A DNA stretch of 64,000 bases from Flavobacterium sp. HTF (GCF_003105115.1 NZ_QETH01000014.1:22060-86059); one strand, 5' to 3'; counted from the stretch's first letter, positions 18,106 to 27,752 are shown. A program made the numbers and translations. The notes: generated by a model from the letters alone, not told the origin.

Positions 18106-21100
18106 TTATTTTTTCACTACAAAAAGCACTTTTTCCTTTATTTCACTTTGAGGAATGGTTACTTGTTTTCCTCCGCTGATATTTGCTTTTTTACTGATGC
18201 TTCCTGTTGCTGCATTAATGGCATACACTTCAAAAGTTCCTTTATAACTGGTTAAATCAATAGAAACATCCTGATCGTTTTTCATATAGAAAAGATAACT
18301 TTTCCCTTTATTTTGTAATATCCAAAGGTTATCTGTGTACTTATTTTCTTCTGCAGGTTTCACCTCTGAAAGCGCTGTATAAAACTGAGGTAATTCAATT
18401 TTCGGAATATTCGGCAATGAAGCTCCGGCCATTAAAACCGGCCATCCGAATCTTGAAGATCCGTCTGTAGAGTATAAAACTACTTTTTCAGGGTATTTCT
18501 GGCGGTATTCGCTAATGGCACGATATACCTGATTGTCTGTTTCTTTTCCGGTTTTTAGTTTTCTCGCATGCTGACGTGGTGCCAGATTTACTCCGCCTTC
18601 AGGTGCATATGCTGATCCGTCTTCTTTATAATACCAATATCTGATGTCGATTACATCAACCGTTTTTATTCTTTTTGCATCATTTAAAATTGCATCCTGA
18701 ACATCTTTAGTTGCACTTAAGCCAATAAGTCCTTTTTTTCTTGTTTCGTCTTTCCATTTTTGGACTTCATCCAGCCAAAATTCCATAAAGTGTAACGGGC
18801 CTGTATATTCGGCACTTGTTAGCTGAATTACATTACTGTTTTCCTGAAAATTTTCCAACGATTTTCTGATGAATCCCTGATGCAGTTTTCTTCTCTGCGG
18901 ATTGGTTATATCATAAAATTGTTCTGCCATAAAAATACGTTTGTCTCCTGCATATGGCGGTGGTTCCGGAAAACCGGTACTATTGATATTGTTTGCTGAA
19001 CGCCAGGGTGAACTTGCCCAATGCGCTCCGGCTTCCAGAATATTATGCTGAAAATATTGCTGATTGATTAATAATTGTCCATTTGGTTCTGCTAATTTCG
19101 CAAAACGAGCCAGACGATTCCAATACCAATCGTTGAATTTCGTTAAATCATATTTACTTAAATGATCCCAGGCAAAATCCTGTCCGCTTCTTGCGAAAGG
19201 CTGCTCGTAAAACGGAGGCCAGACATCGTCATCGATACGGCGAACACGTTCGTGATCGTCCATTCTTCTGTCGTACCATAAACCATAATTGTGTTCTAAG
19301 GCTACAATGTTGTTTGAACTTAGATAACCGACCGTTTCTTCAATCTTATCTGTTAGTCCAACTCCTGTTCTTCCCGGAACAAAACGTGTAATGTGCGGTG
19401 TTGATTTTTTTACATCATTATCTAAAAGACTTCCTCTCCACCAGGCTACATTGGTTTCTTTTCCTGCAATTAATTTTCCGTCAAAAGTCAGCAAACCATT
19501 TTCTACTGTTATTTTTGAAGCTGAAGCAGTGGTTTTATTTTCATCTGAAATCTTTAAATCGGCAGCATTTTTAAGCTTCAGATTATTTGTATTGATTGGG
19601 TTTTGTTTTGAAACTTCTGCAATCCATTCTGATAATGTTTTTGCAACTTTAACCGAATTCTGAGTCAGTTCTTTGGCTACTTCAACACTCGGGCTTGATG
19701 ATGGTTCTGAACCTAAATCATAGATATAAGAAGGCGTTGGAAGTTTTCCTAAACGGTTTTCTAATTGTGCATAAAATAAACTACGCGGATTAATGTGTCC
19801 GTTTACATCTTTCCAAATTCCGTTTCCTGCAAATTGTCCCCAAACTCCAAAAGCCCAGTTCAAAGCTGTTGGCGGACTGTAACATTCTATTTTTGATGCC
19901 GAAGATTCCCAGAATACACTGTTTCCTGCTGTCCAGCCTGCTCCTCTTCCGCCTTGTTCTCTATTATTGTAACTTAATGCTGCCCCGTCGATGTTTACGA
20001 TATCAAATAAAACTCCGGTTACCCAGCTTCCGATTGCTCCGCTGTTGCTGTATGGCAGATGAGATTCGCATTGCACAAAGGCATTTGGTCCCGCAGTTCC
20101 AAATCCTCCAACAGCAAAATCGTGATATCCGTATTCTGAATAACAACGCTGAAATAGTGTCTGCTGCCCTTCTGTATAAAAAGTATGTCTTCTAAATGAG
20201 GCAATTTCAGAAACCGGTTCTGTAGCAATACAATCTTCAACTGTAATTTGCTGTGTTGTTTTTAATAAAGCCACGGCTCCGCCAGCAAAATGTTTGAAAT
20301 TAACTTGCTTTACCCACGCATTTCTGGCATTTTCCATGCTTATTGCCTGCCATCTGTGCTCTTCATCTTTTTGGTTTGATGTATTATAAGTAGATTTTAT
20401 TAAAAGATTTTCGATTCCGTTTTGTTCGATACGACCTGTCCAGGAATACAAAATCACTTTTGCGGGTCCGTAAACATTTTCTAACGCCATGGTCAGAGGT
20501 GCGCTTAGTGTAATTTCTTTCCCGTTGATATTGGTTATAACCCTGTTCCAGTTTACATCCCAGTCTCCTTTTTTCCATCCGATCCAGGAAGTTTCTCCTC
20601 CGAAATCCTGCATTTTCATTTCTTTAATCCAATTATTTGTCAGCGGTCTGCTGATGATAATTTCGTCTGAAACTTTTAGTTTTGAACTATTTTTCAGCTG
20701 GATTTTTTGTGTTGCTAAAGGAGAAAAAGCGGTTTGTAATTCAAAGGTTTCAAGTTCTTTTTTATCATCGATTCCTAAAACACGAATTAACGGTTCTCTT
20801 TCCAGTCCGGTTCCTAAAAGTATAGTTCCGTTTTCTGTATTTCCGCTTCCGCGAAGGACAACTCCCGATTTTCTGATGTATAGAGTTCCGTTGATTTTAA
20901 AAATTCCCTTATCTAAAAGAACAGCGCCGCGAAAACCTGTTTTATCAGCTTTCAGATTACCCACATAATCAATTGCGGCCTGAATTCTTTTAGTAGCGTC
21001 TTCTTCTTGTTTTGAAATGAAAATTTTGTTTTCCAGATCCGGAATTGCTTTTTCTGATGCCATATATCCTGCAAAAGAAAAATCAGGAATCTTGTTCCCT

Positions 21101-21258
21101 ACATTATCTGCGGTATAGGAAAGTTTTCCTTCTTTGGTTTTTACAATATCCGGGAAATTGTTCTGGGCTGTGATGCTTGCATTAAAAAACAAAGAAACAC
21201 ACATTAGAGATAATGTGTTTTTGAAGCAAGGGATTATATTTTGTCTAATGAAATTCAA
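18106..21258 (-). CDS. Two-domain protein: pectin-lyase-like beta-helix plus DUF6298-like domain
   Basis: Secreted 1050-residue protein; signal peptide to about residue 32 (SITAQ). Residues about 60-540 are a right-handed beta-helix of the pectin-lyase superfamily: FRGAVLLDKGIFKINGTLYI, GVVLRGSGNTENGTILLGTG, then repeated short strands. A threonine/serine-rich linker (about 545-590) leads to residues about 595-960, which match the DUF6298 type: TPHITRFVPGRTGVGLTDKI, IVALEHNYGLWYDRRMDDHE, FNDWYWNRLARFAKLAEPNG. This half resembles a TIM barrel with glutamate candidates in MAEQFYD and TSAEYTGPLHFMEFWLD. The last about 90 residues look like a beta-sandwich. It sits between PL1 and GH140. I infer that both halves act on pectin, but neither activity is shown. 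Confidence 0.7.
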   Translation of the reverse strand: MNFIRQNIIPCFKNTLSLMCVSLFFNASITAQNNFPDIVKTKEGKLSYTADNVGNKIPDFSFAGYMASEKAIPDLENKIFISKQEEDATKRIQAAIDYVGNLKADKTGFRGAVLLDKGIFKINGTLYIRKSGVVLRGSGNTENGTILLGTGLEREPLIRVLGIDDKKELETFELQTAFSPLATQKIQLKNSSKLKVSDEIIISRPLTNNWIKEMKMQDFGGETSWIGWKKGDWDVNWNRVITNINGKEITLSAPLTMALENVYGPAKVILYSWTGRIEQNGIENLLIKSTYNTSNQKDEEHRWQAISMENARNAWVKQVNFKHFAGGAVALLKTTQQITVEDCIATEPVSEIASFRRHTFYTEGQQTLFQRCYSEYGYHDFAVGGFGTAGPNAFVQCESHLPYSNSGAIGSWVTGVLFDIVNIDGAALSYNNREQGGRGAGWTAGNSVFWESSASKIECYSPPTALNWAFGVWGQFAGNGIWKDVNGHINPRSLFYAQLENRLGKLPTPSYIYDLGSEPSSSPSVEVAKELTQNSVKVAKTLSEWIAEVSKQNPINTNNLKLKNAADLKISDENKTTASASKITVENGLLTFDGKLIAGKETNVAWWRGSLLDNDVKKSTPHITRFVPGRTGVGLTDKIEETVGYLSSNNIVALEHNYGLWYDRRMDDHERVRRIDDDVWPPFYEQPFARSGQDFAWDHLSKYDLTKFNDWYWNRLARFAKLAEPNGQLLINQQYFQHNILEAGAHWASSPWRSANNINSTGFPEPPPYAGDKRIFMAEQFYDITNPQRRKLHQGFIRKSLENFQENSNVIQLTSAEYTGPLHFMEFWLDEVQKWKDETRKKGLIGLSATKDVQDAILNDAKRIKTVDVIDIRYWYYKEDGSAYAPEGGVNLAPRQHARKLKTGKETDNQVYRAISEYRQKYPEKVVLYSTDGSSRFGWPVLMAGASLPNIPKIELPQFYTALSEVKPAEENKYTDNLWILQNKGKSYLFYMKNDQDVSIDLTSYKGTFEVYAINAATGSISKKANISGGKQVTIPQSEIKEKVLFVVKK

Positions 21259-21302
21259 TTTTAGTATATTTTCAATTTTCTAAGTTAAGCATTTCCACAA
21301 TT

Positions 21303-21324
21303 TTGTCATTCCTCGGAATGACAA
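21303..21324. repeat. Short perfect hairpin (TTGTCATTCC / GGAATGACAA)
   Basis: Perfect 10-bp arms with a 2-nt loop at 21303-21312 and 21315-21324, between PL1 and the beta-helix/DUF6298 gene. Likely the collapsed core of the TTGTCATTCTGA repeat family. Confidence 0.65.
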
Positions 21325-21350
21325 CCTTTAGGTACATTCTTTATCTTGAA

Positions 21351-23057
21351 TTATTGCAACAAAGTTTTCAACTTCGCTAACGTGTCTGTATTATTTTCGA
21401 TTTTTGTCCAGTCAGTTTTACTGTTTGGATCTATATTATTAAAATACTTCTCAATATTGGTATAACCGTCTCCGTTTGAATCTTTATTAGCATCAGAAGC
21501 ATCATTTGGATTCAAACCAAATTTCTTTTCCCATGCATCCGGAATTCCGTCATTGTCAGAATCTTTATAGGCTTTTCCTTTATAAACCGGATAACCTCCA
21601 ACCTGGTCGGGATGTGTTATAATTCCTCTTTTGTATGAATCAGCAGGAAGTCTTCTTTTGATGAATTCTTTTCCGATTACATTTTCCAATCCGTCTTTAA
21701 CTTCAATTTTTCCGGTACGAACCTGTTTGATTACTCTTTCGTCAACGGCATCTCTTTTCGGGATTGTTGCTCCCACATTATTCAATACAAATTCATATGC
21801 TTCTTCTGCTTTCATAATTTTAAAGGAAGGCATTGAAAAAGGTTTTGGCTGTCTGATTGCTTCCAGAAATGATTTTGTTACTTCCGGTGTCTGATCTTCT
21901 AATTGTATTCCGCCATTCCAGTTATCTGCTGTAACTTCCGGTGAACCTACCATGAAATTCCCCGAAACATAGGCTCTGCCATATTGTTTTGGCTGAATAT
22001 ATCCTGATTCCGGTTTTACAATTCTGTAACGAATTGGCTGATCTTCGGGCGTTATTGGTCCGGGTTTGAAATAATTATTGATAATGTTAAGCATTGAACG
22101 GTAATCACCACCATCTAAAGTACGGTTCCACCAGTTAAAAACTACATTATTTACAAAATTAAAATCGCCGTACATTCCGATAGAAGCATTTCTTGAAATA
22201 TTATCTGCCCACAAATTTCTCATAAAAGTGCTGTTCAATCCTCCAATCGTACTTCCGAATGCGTGGTTGTATGTATCTAAACCTTCTGATGAAATCGTAT
22301 TTTGGATGGTAATATTACAAGCCGGTAATTTTTCTAATTTTGATTTTTCATTAGCAGCAAACTGATGTCTGTAAAGTGAAATATTTTCGTCTAATCCCCA
22401 ACTAACGGAGCAGTGGTCTACGATGATATTTCCCATCGGGTTTCCGCCAAGAGCGTCATCTCTTCTGGTAACTTCAGTTGCACCACGTCTGAAACGCATG
22501 TGTCTGATAATAACATCGTGTGTATCAATTTCCAGTGTTTCGCCCGCAATACAAATTCCGTCACCCGGTGCAGTTTGGCCTGCAATGGTTACGTAGGGTG
22601 CACGCATGCTGATTCTTTTCTTTAGCTGAATAATTCCGGAAACATTAAAGACGATTGTTCGTGCTCCGACGGCTTCGCAGGCTTCACGAAAAGTTCCTTT
22701 TCCGCTGTCTTCTAAACTGGTTACTACAAATATTTTACCGCCGCGCCCGCCTTGTGTATAGGCACCACCGCCTTCTGCACCCGGGAAAGCAGGAATATCT
22801 GCCTGCACAAAATCTTTTGGATAAGAAGCCCAGGGCAAATAAGGTTTTCCTTGTTTTGCTTCTTCCAGAATAGTGTTATAATTGGCTGTCCAGATTTCGC
22901 TTAATCTTTTTTCTTCGTCTGCTAAAACAGCATCCGCTTTTTCCTGTACCGGTTTTGGAATAACGGGATATTGCGCATACGCAGATGAAACCAGCGAACA
23001 AAATGAAAAGGCCATTAGTGTTCTTTTTAAAGTGTGGTTGGGGAAAGTATTTTGCAT
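21351..23057 (-). CDS. PL1-type pectate lyase with C-terminal calcium loops (first tandem copy)
   Basis: Secreted 568-residue lyase expected to cut polygalacturonate by beta-elimination. Signal peptide to about residue 29 (SSAYAQ). Residues about 30-90 form a charged helical lead (VQEKADAVLADEEKRLSEIW). The right-handed beta-helix starts at IPAFPGAEGGGAYTQGGRGG and carries the PL1 pattern: TIVFNVSGIIQLK, VTIAGQTAPGDGICI, DVIIRHMRFRRG and IIVDHCSVSWGLDENIS. Residues about 500-540 hold thrombospondin type-3-like calcium loops (DSDNDGIPDAWE, DSNGDGYTN). A paralogue of almost equal length lies at 23963-25666, with a DUF3826 gene between them. The activity is inferred from the family, and the exact PL1 subfamily was not determined. 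Confidence 0.88.
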   Translation of the reverse strand: MQNTFPNHTLKRTLMAFSFCSLVSSAYAQYPVIPKPVQEKADAVLADEEKRLSEIWTANYNTILEEAKQGKPYLPWASYPKDFVQADIPAFPGAEGGGAYTQGGRGGKIFVVTSLEDSGKGTFREACEAVGARTIVFNVSGIIQLKKRISMRAPYVTIAGQTAPGDGICIAGETLEIDTHDVIIRHMRFRRGATEVTRRDDALGGNPMGNIIVDHCSVSWGLDENISLYRHQFAANEKSKLEKLPACNITIQNTISSEGLDTYNHAFGSTIGGLNSTFMRNLWADNISRNASIGMYGDFNFVNNVVFNWWNRTLDGGDYRSMLNIINNYFKPGPITPEDQPIRYRIVKPESGYIQPKQYGRAYVSGNFMVGSPEVTADNWNGGIQLEDQTPEVTKSFLEAIRQPKPFSMPSFKIMKAEEAYEFVLNNVGATIPKRDAVDERVIKQVRTGKIEVKDGLENVIGKEFIKRRLPADSYKRGIITHPDQVGGYPVYKGKAYKDSDNDGIPDAWEKKFGLNPNDASDANKDSNGDGYTNIEKYFNNIDPNSKTDWTKIENNTDTLAKLKTLLQ

Positions 23058-23084
23058 TTTTTTAGTTCTTGGTAGTTAGTGGGT

Positions 23085-23152
23085 TAGTCCTTAGTGACTA
23101 GTTCTTAGTAATTCGTTTAAACGTTTAGTAATAAACTAATCACTAAGGACTA
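23085..23152. repeat. Intergenic inverted repeat
   Basis: Perfect 13-bp arms TAGTCCTTAGTGA (23085-23097) and TCACTAAGGACTA (23140-23152). The right arm includes the stop codon of the DUF3826 gene, so its transcript would fold directly after translation ends. Confidence 0.7.
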
Positions 23153-23827
23153 CTTTTGATCTGATTTTGCTTTTTCTCTTTCTTCAACACGTTTATGCCA
23201 GTCAGCACTTTCTTTGTTTAGGTCGTAACCTTGTTTTGATAAATAATTGTTGATTCTTCCTTTGTATTTACCAAACCAGCCATGTTTTTCTTTTGAAGAA
23301 CCTCCGTCCATTGCGTGTTCTCTTGCTTCAACCAAAGCCTTATAGATGTAGTCTTTTTGTTCTGCAGTTAAATTTGGAAGCATGTCATTGTAAGCTACAA
23401 CTGTAATTGGCAATACGCCATATGTCATTCCGTCTTTAACTTCAGTAATTTTGTCTTCTGATAATTCCCTGCCTAATTTTTTAAGGTAGGATTTATGCAG
23501 TTTTGCAATTGACTCGTCTGCTTTTGTTTTCAGCTTATCAATTTTCTCGTTTTGTTTTTCTTTTGCTAAACCGGCGTCTTCTTTTACTTTTTTGATTTCG
23601 GCATCTCTTCCATCCTGGATTTCGCTTAAATCTCTGAATTGTTGTGCAATGATATTTGAAACTGCTTTTTCTTTTTCGGCATTTTTCAAATCTAACCCGG
23701 TAACTATTTTAGCCGCTCTTTCGTTGGTAACTTTAATATATTCCGGATCTAAGTGCTGTTGTGCAATACTGCCTGCGAAAACAAACAACAACATTAAAAC
23801 ACTAATATTTTTTTTACTTTTTGACAT
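23150..23827 (-). CDS. DUF3826 family secreted protein
   Basis: Secreted 225-residue protein with signal peptide (VFAGSIAQQ). It fits the DUF3826 family, which recurs in pectin loci of Bacteroidota but has no function known to me. The N-terminal half is a long charged helix, probably coiled coil (residues about 75-115, alternating KK/E with EIKKVKEDAGLAKEKQNEKI). The C-terminal half carries YGVLPITVVAYNDMLPNLT and a HAMDGGSSKEKHGWFGKYKGRINNYL segment that is likely the conserved core. It lies between two PL1 paralogues, which suggests an accessory role in pectin lyase action or binding. I do not assign an enzymatic activity. Confidence 0.75.
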   Translation of the reverse strand: MSKSKKNISVLMLLFVFAGSIAQQHLDPEYIKVTNERAAKIVTGLDLKNAEKEKAVSNIIAQQFRDLSEIQDGRDAEIKKVKEDAGLAKEKQNEKIDKLKTKADESIAKLHKSYLKKLGRELSEDKITEVKDGMTYGVLPITVVAYNDMLPNLTAEQKDYIYKALVEAREHAMDGGSSKEKHGWFGKYKGRINNYLSKQGYDLNKESADWHKRVEEREKAKSDQK

Positions 23828-23880
23828 AATAATTTAGACTTTGATTATGAAGAAATAAGAATTTTATTTTTTTGAAATAA

Positions 23881-23954
23881 TCCCGCAAAGCCATAGGGCG
23901 CAAAGTTTTGATAACTAACTTAAAATTTTATTTACGATCTGCGTCTTTGCGGGA
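23881..23954. repeat. Intergenic inverted repeat (TCCCGCAAAG)
   Basis: TCCCGCAAAG (23881-23890) and CTTTGCGGGA (23945-23954) flank an AT-rich loop between the second PL1 gene and DUF3826. A related CGCAAAG family is seen around 55441 and 55630. Confidence 0.65.
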
Positions 23955-23962
23955 AATAGTAT

Positions 23963-25666
23963 TTAATCCAGTAAAGACTTTACTAAAGTCTCGTGATTGT
24001 TGTTCAAATCTTTCCAGTCTGTTTTAGAATTTGGATCTGTACCGTTGATATATTCTTCGATATTGTAATATCCGTCGCCATCTGTATCTAATTTTGCATC
24101 AGAAGCATCATTTGGGTTTAAACCATGTTTCTTTTCCCATTTGTCCGGCATTCCATCTTTGTCTGTGTCAGCATAGGGTTTTCCTTTATATTCAGGATAT
24201 CCGCCAACTTGCGAAATATCTGTAATGATTCCTTGTTTGTATGAATCCATTGGTAAACGTCTGTGCTCGAATTGATAAAAAGTCTTTTTCTCTAATCCTT
24301 TTGCATATTCCGGAACTCCCGTTTTTACCGTTCTTACGATTCTTTCATCTACTTTATCTCTGATTGGCAACGTTGCACCAACATTTTTAAGTACAAAATC
24401 ATAAGACTCTTCTGCAGTCATGAACTTATTAAACCATGGCATTGGAAAAGGTTTGTCGCTTTTCATTTTAGCAAAGTAATCTTTTGCTTCTTCGTAAGGC
24501 ATTAACTCTCCTTTTTTGTTTTCGATCTGAATCCCTCCGTCCCAGTTGTCTTTAGAAACTTTTTCGTTATTGTTTACTACGTTTCCGTTTACGTAAGCTC
24601 TTCCAAAAACCATATAAGGCAATTTGCTTCTTCCAGATTCCGGTTTTAAAATTCGATAACTGATTGGCTGAGTTAAATCGGTAACCGGTCCCGGTTTGTA
24701 AAAGTTATTGATGATATTATAGTTTGCTGTATAATCACCTCCGTCTGTTGATCTGTTGTACCAGTTAAAAACCACATTATTCACAAAATTGAAGATTCCG
24801 TTCCATCCGATAGAGGGATTTCTACCCGCATTGTTGGCCCACATGTTTCTCATAAAAGAGCAGTTTTCCCCACCTAAAGTACTTCCGAAAGCATGATTGT
24901 AAGTATCTAAAGCTTCTCCGAATAAACTGTTTTGAATCGTAATGTTAACTGTTCCTACTTTTACATCTGCATAACCCGCACCCGGGCTGTACATATGTCT
25001 GTAAATTGACATATTTTCGTCTAATCCCCAGGTTGCAGAAACGTGGTCGATCATAATGTTTCCTACCGGATTTCCTCCAATAGCGTCATCACGACGGCCT
25101 ACGAAAGTTTCTCCACGACGGAAACGCACGTGTCTGATAATTACATCATGCGTGTCAATCCATGTAGATTCACCTGCAATACAAATTCCATCTCCGGGAG
25201 CTGTTTGTCCTGCAATGGTAATATAAGGTGCACGAATAATCAACGGACTTTTTAATCTGATAATTCCGGCAACATTAAAAACCACAATTCTTGCTCCGCC
25301 TTTTTCGCAAGCTTCACGTAAAGTTCCAGGGCCTCTGTCTTCCAGACTTGTTACTGTGTACACATTTCCGCCGCGGCCTCCAAAAGTATACATTCCTCCT
25401 CCTTCAGCACCTGGAAAAGCAGGAATGTCTGCCTGTGGCAAATCGTTTGGTCTTGATGCCCACGGAATGTAAGGTTTTCCATGTCTGGCTTCTTCTTCAA
25501 TAACAACCAGGGCTTTTTCCCAGGCTTCGTCAGAAAGTTTTGCCGCTTCTTCTTTTATTGCTTTTTCCTGTGCCTGAACTTCTGCGCTCAGTTTAGGATA
25601 TTGTGCAAAACACTCTAAACTTCCCAAAAAAAGAAGAGATACGCTTAATAAAGTGAAATTTTTCAT
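23963..25666 (-). CDS. PL1-type pectate lyase with C-terminal calcium loops (second tandem copy)
   Basis: Secreted 567-residue paralogue of the lyase at 21351-23057 with the same layout. Signal peptide ends near LECFAQ; a charged helical lead (KAIKEEAAKLSDEAWEKAL) precedes the beta-helix, which starts IPAFPGAEGGGMYTFGGRGG. PL1 signatures: VVFNVAGIIRLKSPL, ITIAGQTAPGDGICI, DVIIRHVRFRRGETF, MIDHVSATWGLDENMS. Calcium-loop repeats DTDKDGMPDKWE and DTDGDGYYN lie at about 500-540, and NGTDPNSKTDW closes the module in both copies. It is the first gene after susD, separated by a gap with a perfect hairpin at 25704-25731. The pair looks like a local duplication followed by divergence, possibly towards different methylation or chain-length preferences. 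Confidence 0.88.
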   Translation of the reverse strand: MKNFTLLSVSLLFLGSLECFAQYPKLSAEVQAQEKAIKEEAAKLSDEAWEKALVVIEEEARHGKPYIPWASRPNDLPQADIPAFPGAEGGGMYTFGGRGGNVYTVTSLEDRGPGTLREACEKGGARIVVFNVAGIIRLKSPLIIRAPYITIAGQTAPGDGICIAGESTWIDTHDVIIRHVRFRRGETFVGRRDDAIGGNPVGNIMIDHVSATWGLDENMSIYRHMYSPGAGYADVKVGTVNITIQNSLFGEALDTYNHAFGSTLGGENCSFMRNMWANNAGRNPSIGWNGIFNFVNNVVFNWYNRSTDGGDYTANYNIINNFYKPGPVTDLTQPISYRILKPESGRSKLPYMVFGRAYVNGNVVNNNEKVSKDNWDGGIQIENKKGELMPYEEAKDYFAKMKSDKPFPMPWFNKFMTAEESYDFVLKNVGATLPIRDKVDERIVRTVKTGVPEYAKGLEKKTFYQFEHRRLPMDSYKQGIITDISQVGGYPEYKGKPYADTDKDGMPDKWEKKHGLNPNDASDAKLDTDGDGYYNIEEYINGTDPNSKTDWKDLNNNHETLVKSLLD

Positions 25667-25703
25667 ACTAATTTTTAATTGTGGTAATTCTTTTTAAACA
25701 AAT

Positions 25704-25731
25704 CACCTGTATCTTTTGACGAATACAGGTG
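25704..25731 (-). terminator. Hairpin after susD, possible attenuator
   Basis: Perfect 9-bp arms CACCTGTAT (25704-25712) and ATACAGGTG (25723-25731) with a 10-nt loop, lying just after the susD stop codon and before the PL1 gene. On the minus strand it is followed by AAAGATACAGG-side sequence rather than a strong T run, so partial attenuation or an mRNA stability barrier between susCD and the enzyme genes is more likely than full termination. Confidence 0.45.
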
Positions 25732-25766
25732 AAAAGTTTATATACTAATTCATTTTGATATTGAAA

Positions 25767-27734
25767 TTATTCCTGATAATTGAAAGTTCCAGCCCCTCCA
25801 AAATTATCATTCCAGCCTATAGTTTGCAATAACCATGGGTTTTGAGTTAAAGGTGTTGTATGAAGACCGTTAATATAATAATTAGGATTGAATTTTATAT
25901 TAACTGCTGCACCATTAAAGCTATCCATAGGTGTAACTAATGCCGTACGGGTAAAGTTATCATTATAAAACGTTGCCAAAGCTGCTAACTGAGCATCAAA
26001 ATTTGCTGCATCAGGATCTGCTACAATACCTGCGCGGGCTGCTGTTAAAGGATCTGTACCTGATGATGTTGCTGTATTTTTGTATTGTAAAAAGTTTCCG
26101 GTACGTTTTGTTCCATTGATTGGCGTTAATCCTAATTTGGTAACAGTACCACCAGTAACTCCTGGAAGCACTGCATTATCATACAACATCCATCTCTGAA
26201 CATCCCAAAAACGTTTTCCTTCGTAAGCTAATTCTACTCTGCGCTCATATAAAACTGCTTCAATAGCTGCATATTTATCAGTCAGTGTTCCTATTCCGTA
26301 ATTATTTGCAGAAGCTATACCAACACGGCTTCTAATTCTACTTAAATAAGCTACAGTATTACTAGTCTGGCCTAATGCCGCATAACATTCTGCAATATTC
26401 AATAATAATTCAGCATAGCGATATTCCATAATATCAGTTCCTGAATATTGAAAGTTAGTCTCTTTGCTCGCTGCTGTATTACTCATTTTTCTAACAAATG
26501 CCGGGCTTGAAATTGCATTATTTGATTCCGAAAAACCTGCTTTGTTACTACCATCTACCCAACGATAAGCCCAAAGAACAGCATTTGGAGTTTCTTTATA
26601 TCCCCATTTTACCCCAGAGAAAGCAAATGTTCTGTAAAATCTAGGATCTCTGTTTACGAAAAAAGTAAAATCATTATATCCGTTTGCAGCAGTTGGTCTT
26701 AAACCGCTTTTCATAGGAAACAAATCAATCATTTCTTTAGGAGCAGAAATCCCTCCGCTTCCTCCCAGGCTTGGTAAACGAATTCCTTTCTCCCATGAAT
26801 TGTTTGTGACATTAGGCGTTACTCCTGATCCACAAAGTTGTACCGTGATTGCTTCCGAGCAAAAAGCATTATCTATTAAAAACATTGACTCCCATTGTTT
26901 GATTGAATTGCCATACAACCCATATCCGTCTTGTGTCAATTGAGCTTCTGCTTCCAGTCCGGCTTTCAAAGCGGCTTCCCAACGTTCATTACCACCATCC
27001 CAGTTTTTATTAAATAACGGACTTGCAAAAGTTAATAAAACTCTAGATTTCTGAGCTAAAGCTGCTCCTCTTGTAAAACGTCCGTATTCAGTATCCCATT
27101 TTCCTGGCAATAAAGAAGCTGCCATATCTAAATCTTTTACTATCTGAGCAACTACTTCAGAAACTTTTGCTCTTGGAATCTGAATAGTTGGATCATCTGC
27201 TGATGCATTCTGATACGTAGTTACAATAGGAACTCCTCCATAAGTACGCATTAAATCAAAATATTGTATAGCTCTCAAATAGTACATCTGCCCTTTTGCA
27301 CGATCGCGAAATGTTTTATCCAGATTGGAACCTTTTACATCAATTTCTTCTAAAAAAGCATTACATTCCCTAATCCTGTTGTAAGGATGATTATTAATGC
27401 TTGTTGTTAGTTTAGCACCATAATAAGTACTCGCTTCTGCAGAATTAATTAAGGTTTTGTTTGGATTTATATAATCCTGTGTACCTCCAAGTTCTTCTGT
27501 TAACCTAGAATTCGCATCAGTAAAGGACCCAACTACAGTTGATACAGGAGATTTATATGCACTAAAAAAATCATAGTACTGGTTATCTACATAAGCCTGC
27601 GCACGTTCCTGAGTTTGGTAAAACGTATCATCATACAAACCAATACTCTTCTTATCTTCTAAAAAATCATCACTGCATGAAGTACCTAATGCCATCAAAA
27701 GCGATAATGTTATATATTTAAATGGTGTTTTCAT
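25767..27734 (-). CDS. susD: SusD/RagB family outer-membrane glycan-binding lipoprotein
   Basis: 655-residue surface lipoprotein that pairs with SusC as the lid of the outer-membrane oligosaccharide importer. The signal ends in the lipobox LGTSC followed by SDDFLEDKKS, the standard SusD opening. The helical TPR-like scaffold is seen in QYFDLMRTYGGVPIVT, ASLLPGKWDTEYGRFTRGAA and DIMEYRYAELLLNIAECYAA. YERRVELAYEGKRFWDVQRW is the canonical SusD C-terminal signature. It starts 18 bp after the susC stop, so the two are co-translated. It is somewhat longer than many SusD proteins, with an extra about 60-residue segment (GIVADPDAANFDAQLAALAT) near the C-terminus. The ligand is inferred to be pectin oligosaccharide. 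Confidence 0.96.
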   Translation of the reverse strand: MKTPFKYITLSLLMALGTSCSDDFLEDKKSIGLYDDTFYQTQERAQAYVDNQYYDFFSAYKSPVSTVVGSFTDANSRLTEELGGTQDYINPNKTLINSAEASTYYGAKLTTSINNHPYNRIRECNAFLEEIDVKGSNLDKTFRDRAKGQMYYLRAIQYFDLMRTYGGVPIVTTYQNASADDPTIQIPRAKVSEVVAQIVKDLDMAASLLPGKWDTEYGRFTRGAALAQKSRVLLTFASPLFNKNWDGGNERWEAALKAGLEAEAQLTQDGYGLYGNSIKQWESMFLIDNAFCSEAITVQLCGSGVTPNVTNNSWEKGIRLPSLGGSGGISAPKEMIDLFPMKSGLRPTAANGYNDFTFFVNRDPRFYRTFAFSGVKWGYKETPNAVLWAYRWVDGSNKAGFSESNNAISSPAFVRKMSNTAASKETNFQYSGTDIMEYRYAELLLNIAECYAALGQTSNTVAYLSRIRSRVGIASANNYGIGTLTDKYAAIEAVLYERRVELAYEGKRFWDVQRWMLYDNAVLPGVTGGTVTKLGLTPINGTKRTGNFLQYKNTATSSGTDPLTAARAGIVADPDAANFDAQLAALATFYNDNFTRTALVTPMDSFNGAAVNIKFNPNYYINGLHTTPLTQNPWLLQTIGWNDNFGGAGTFNYQE

Positions 27735-27752
27735 AATTACTTTTAATTTAAA

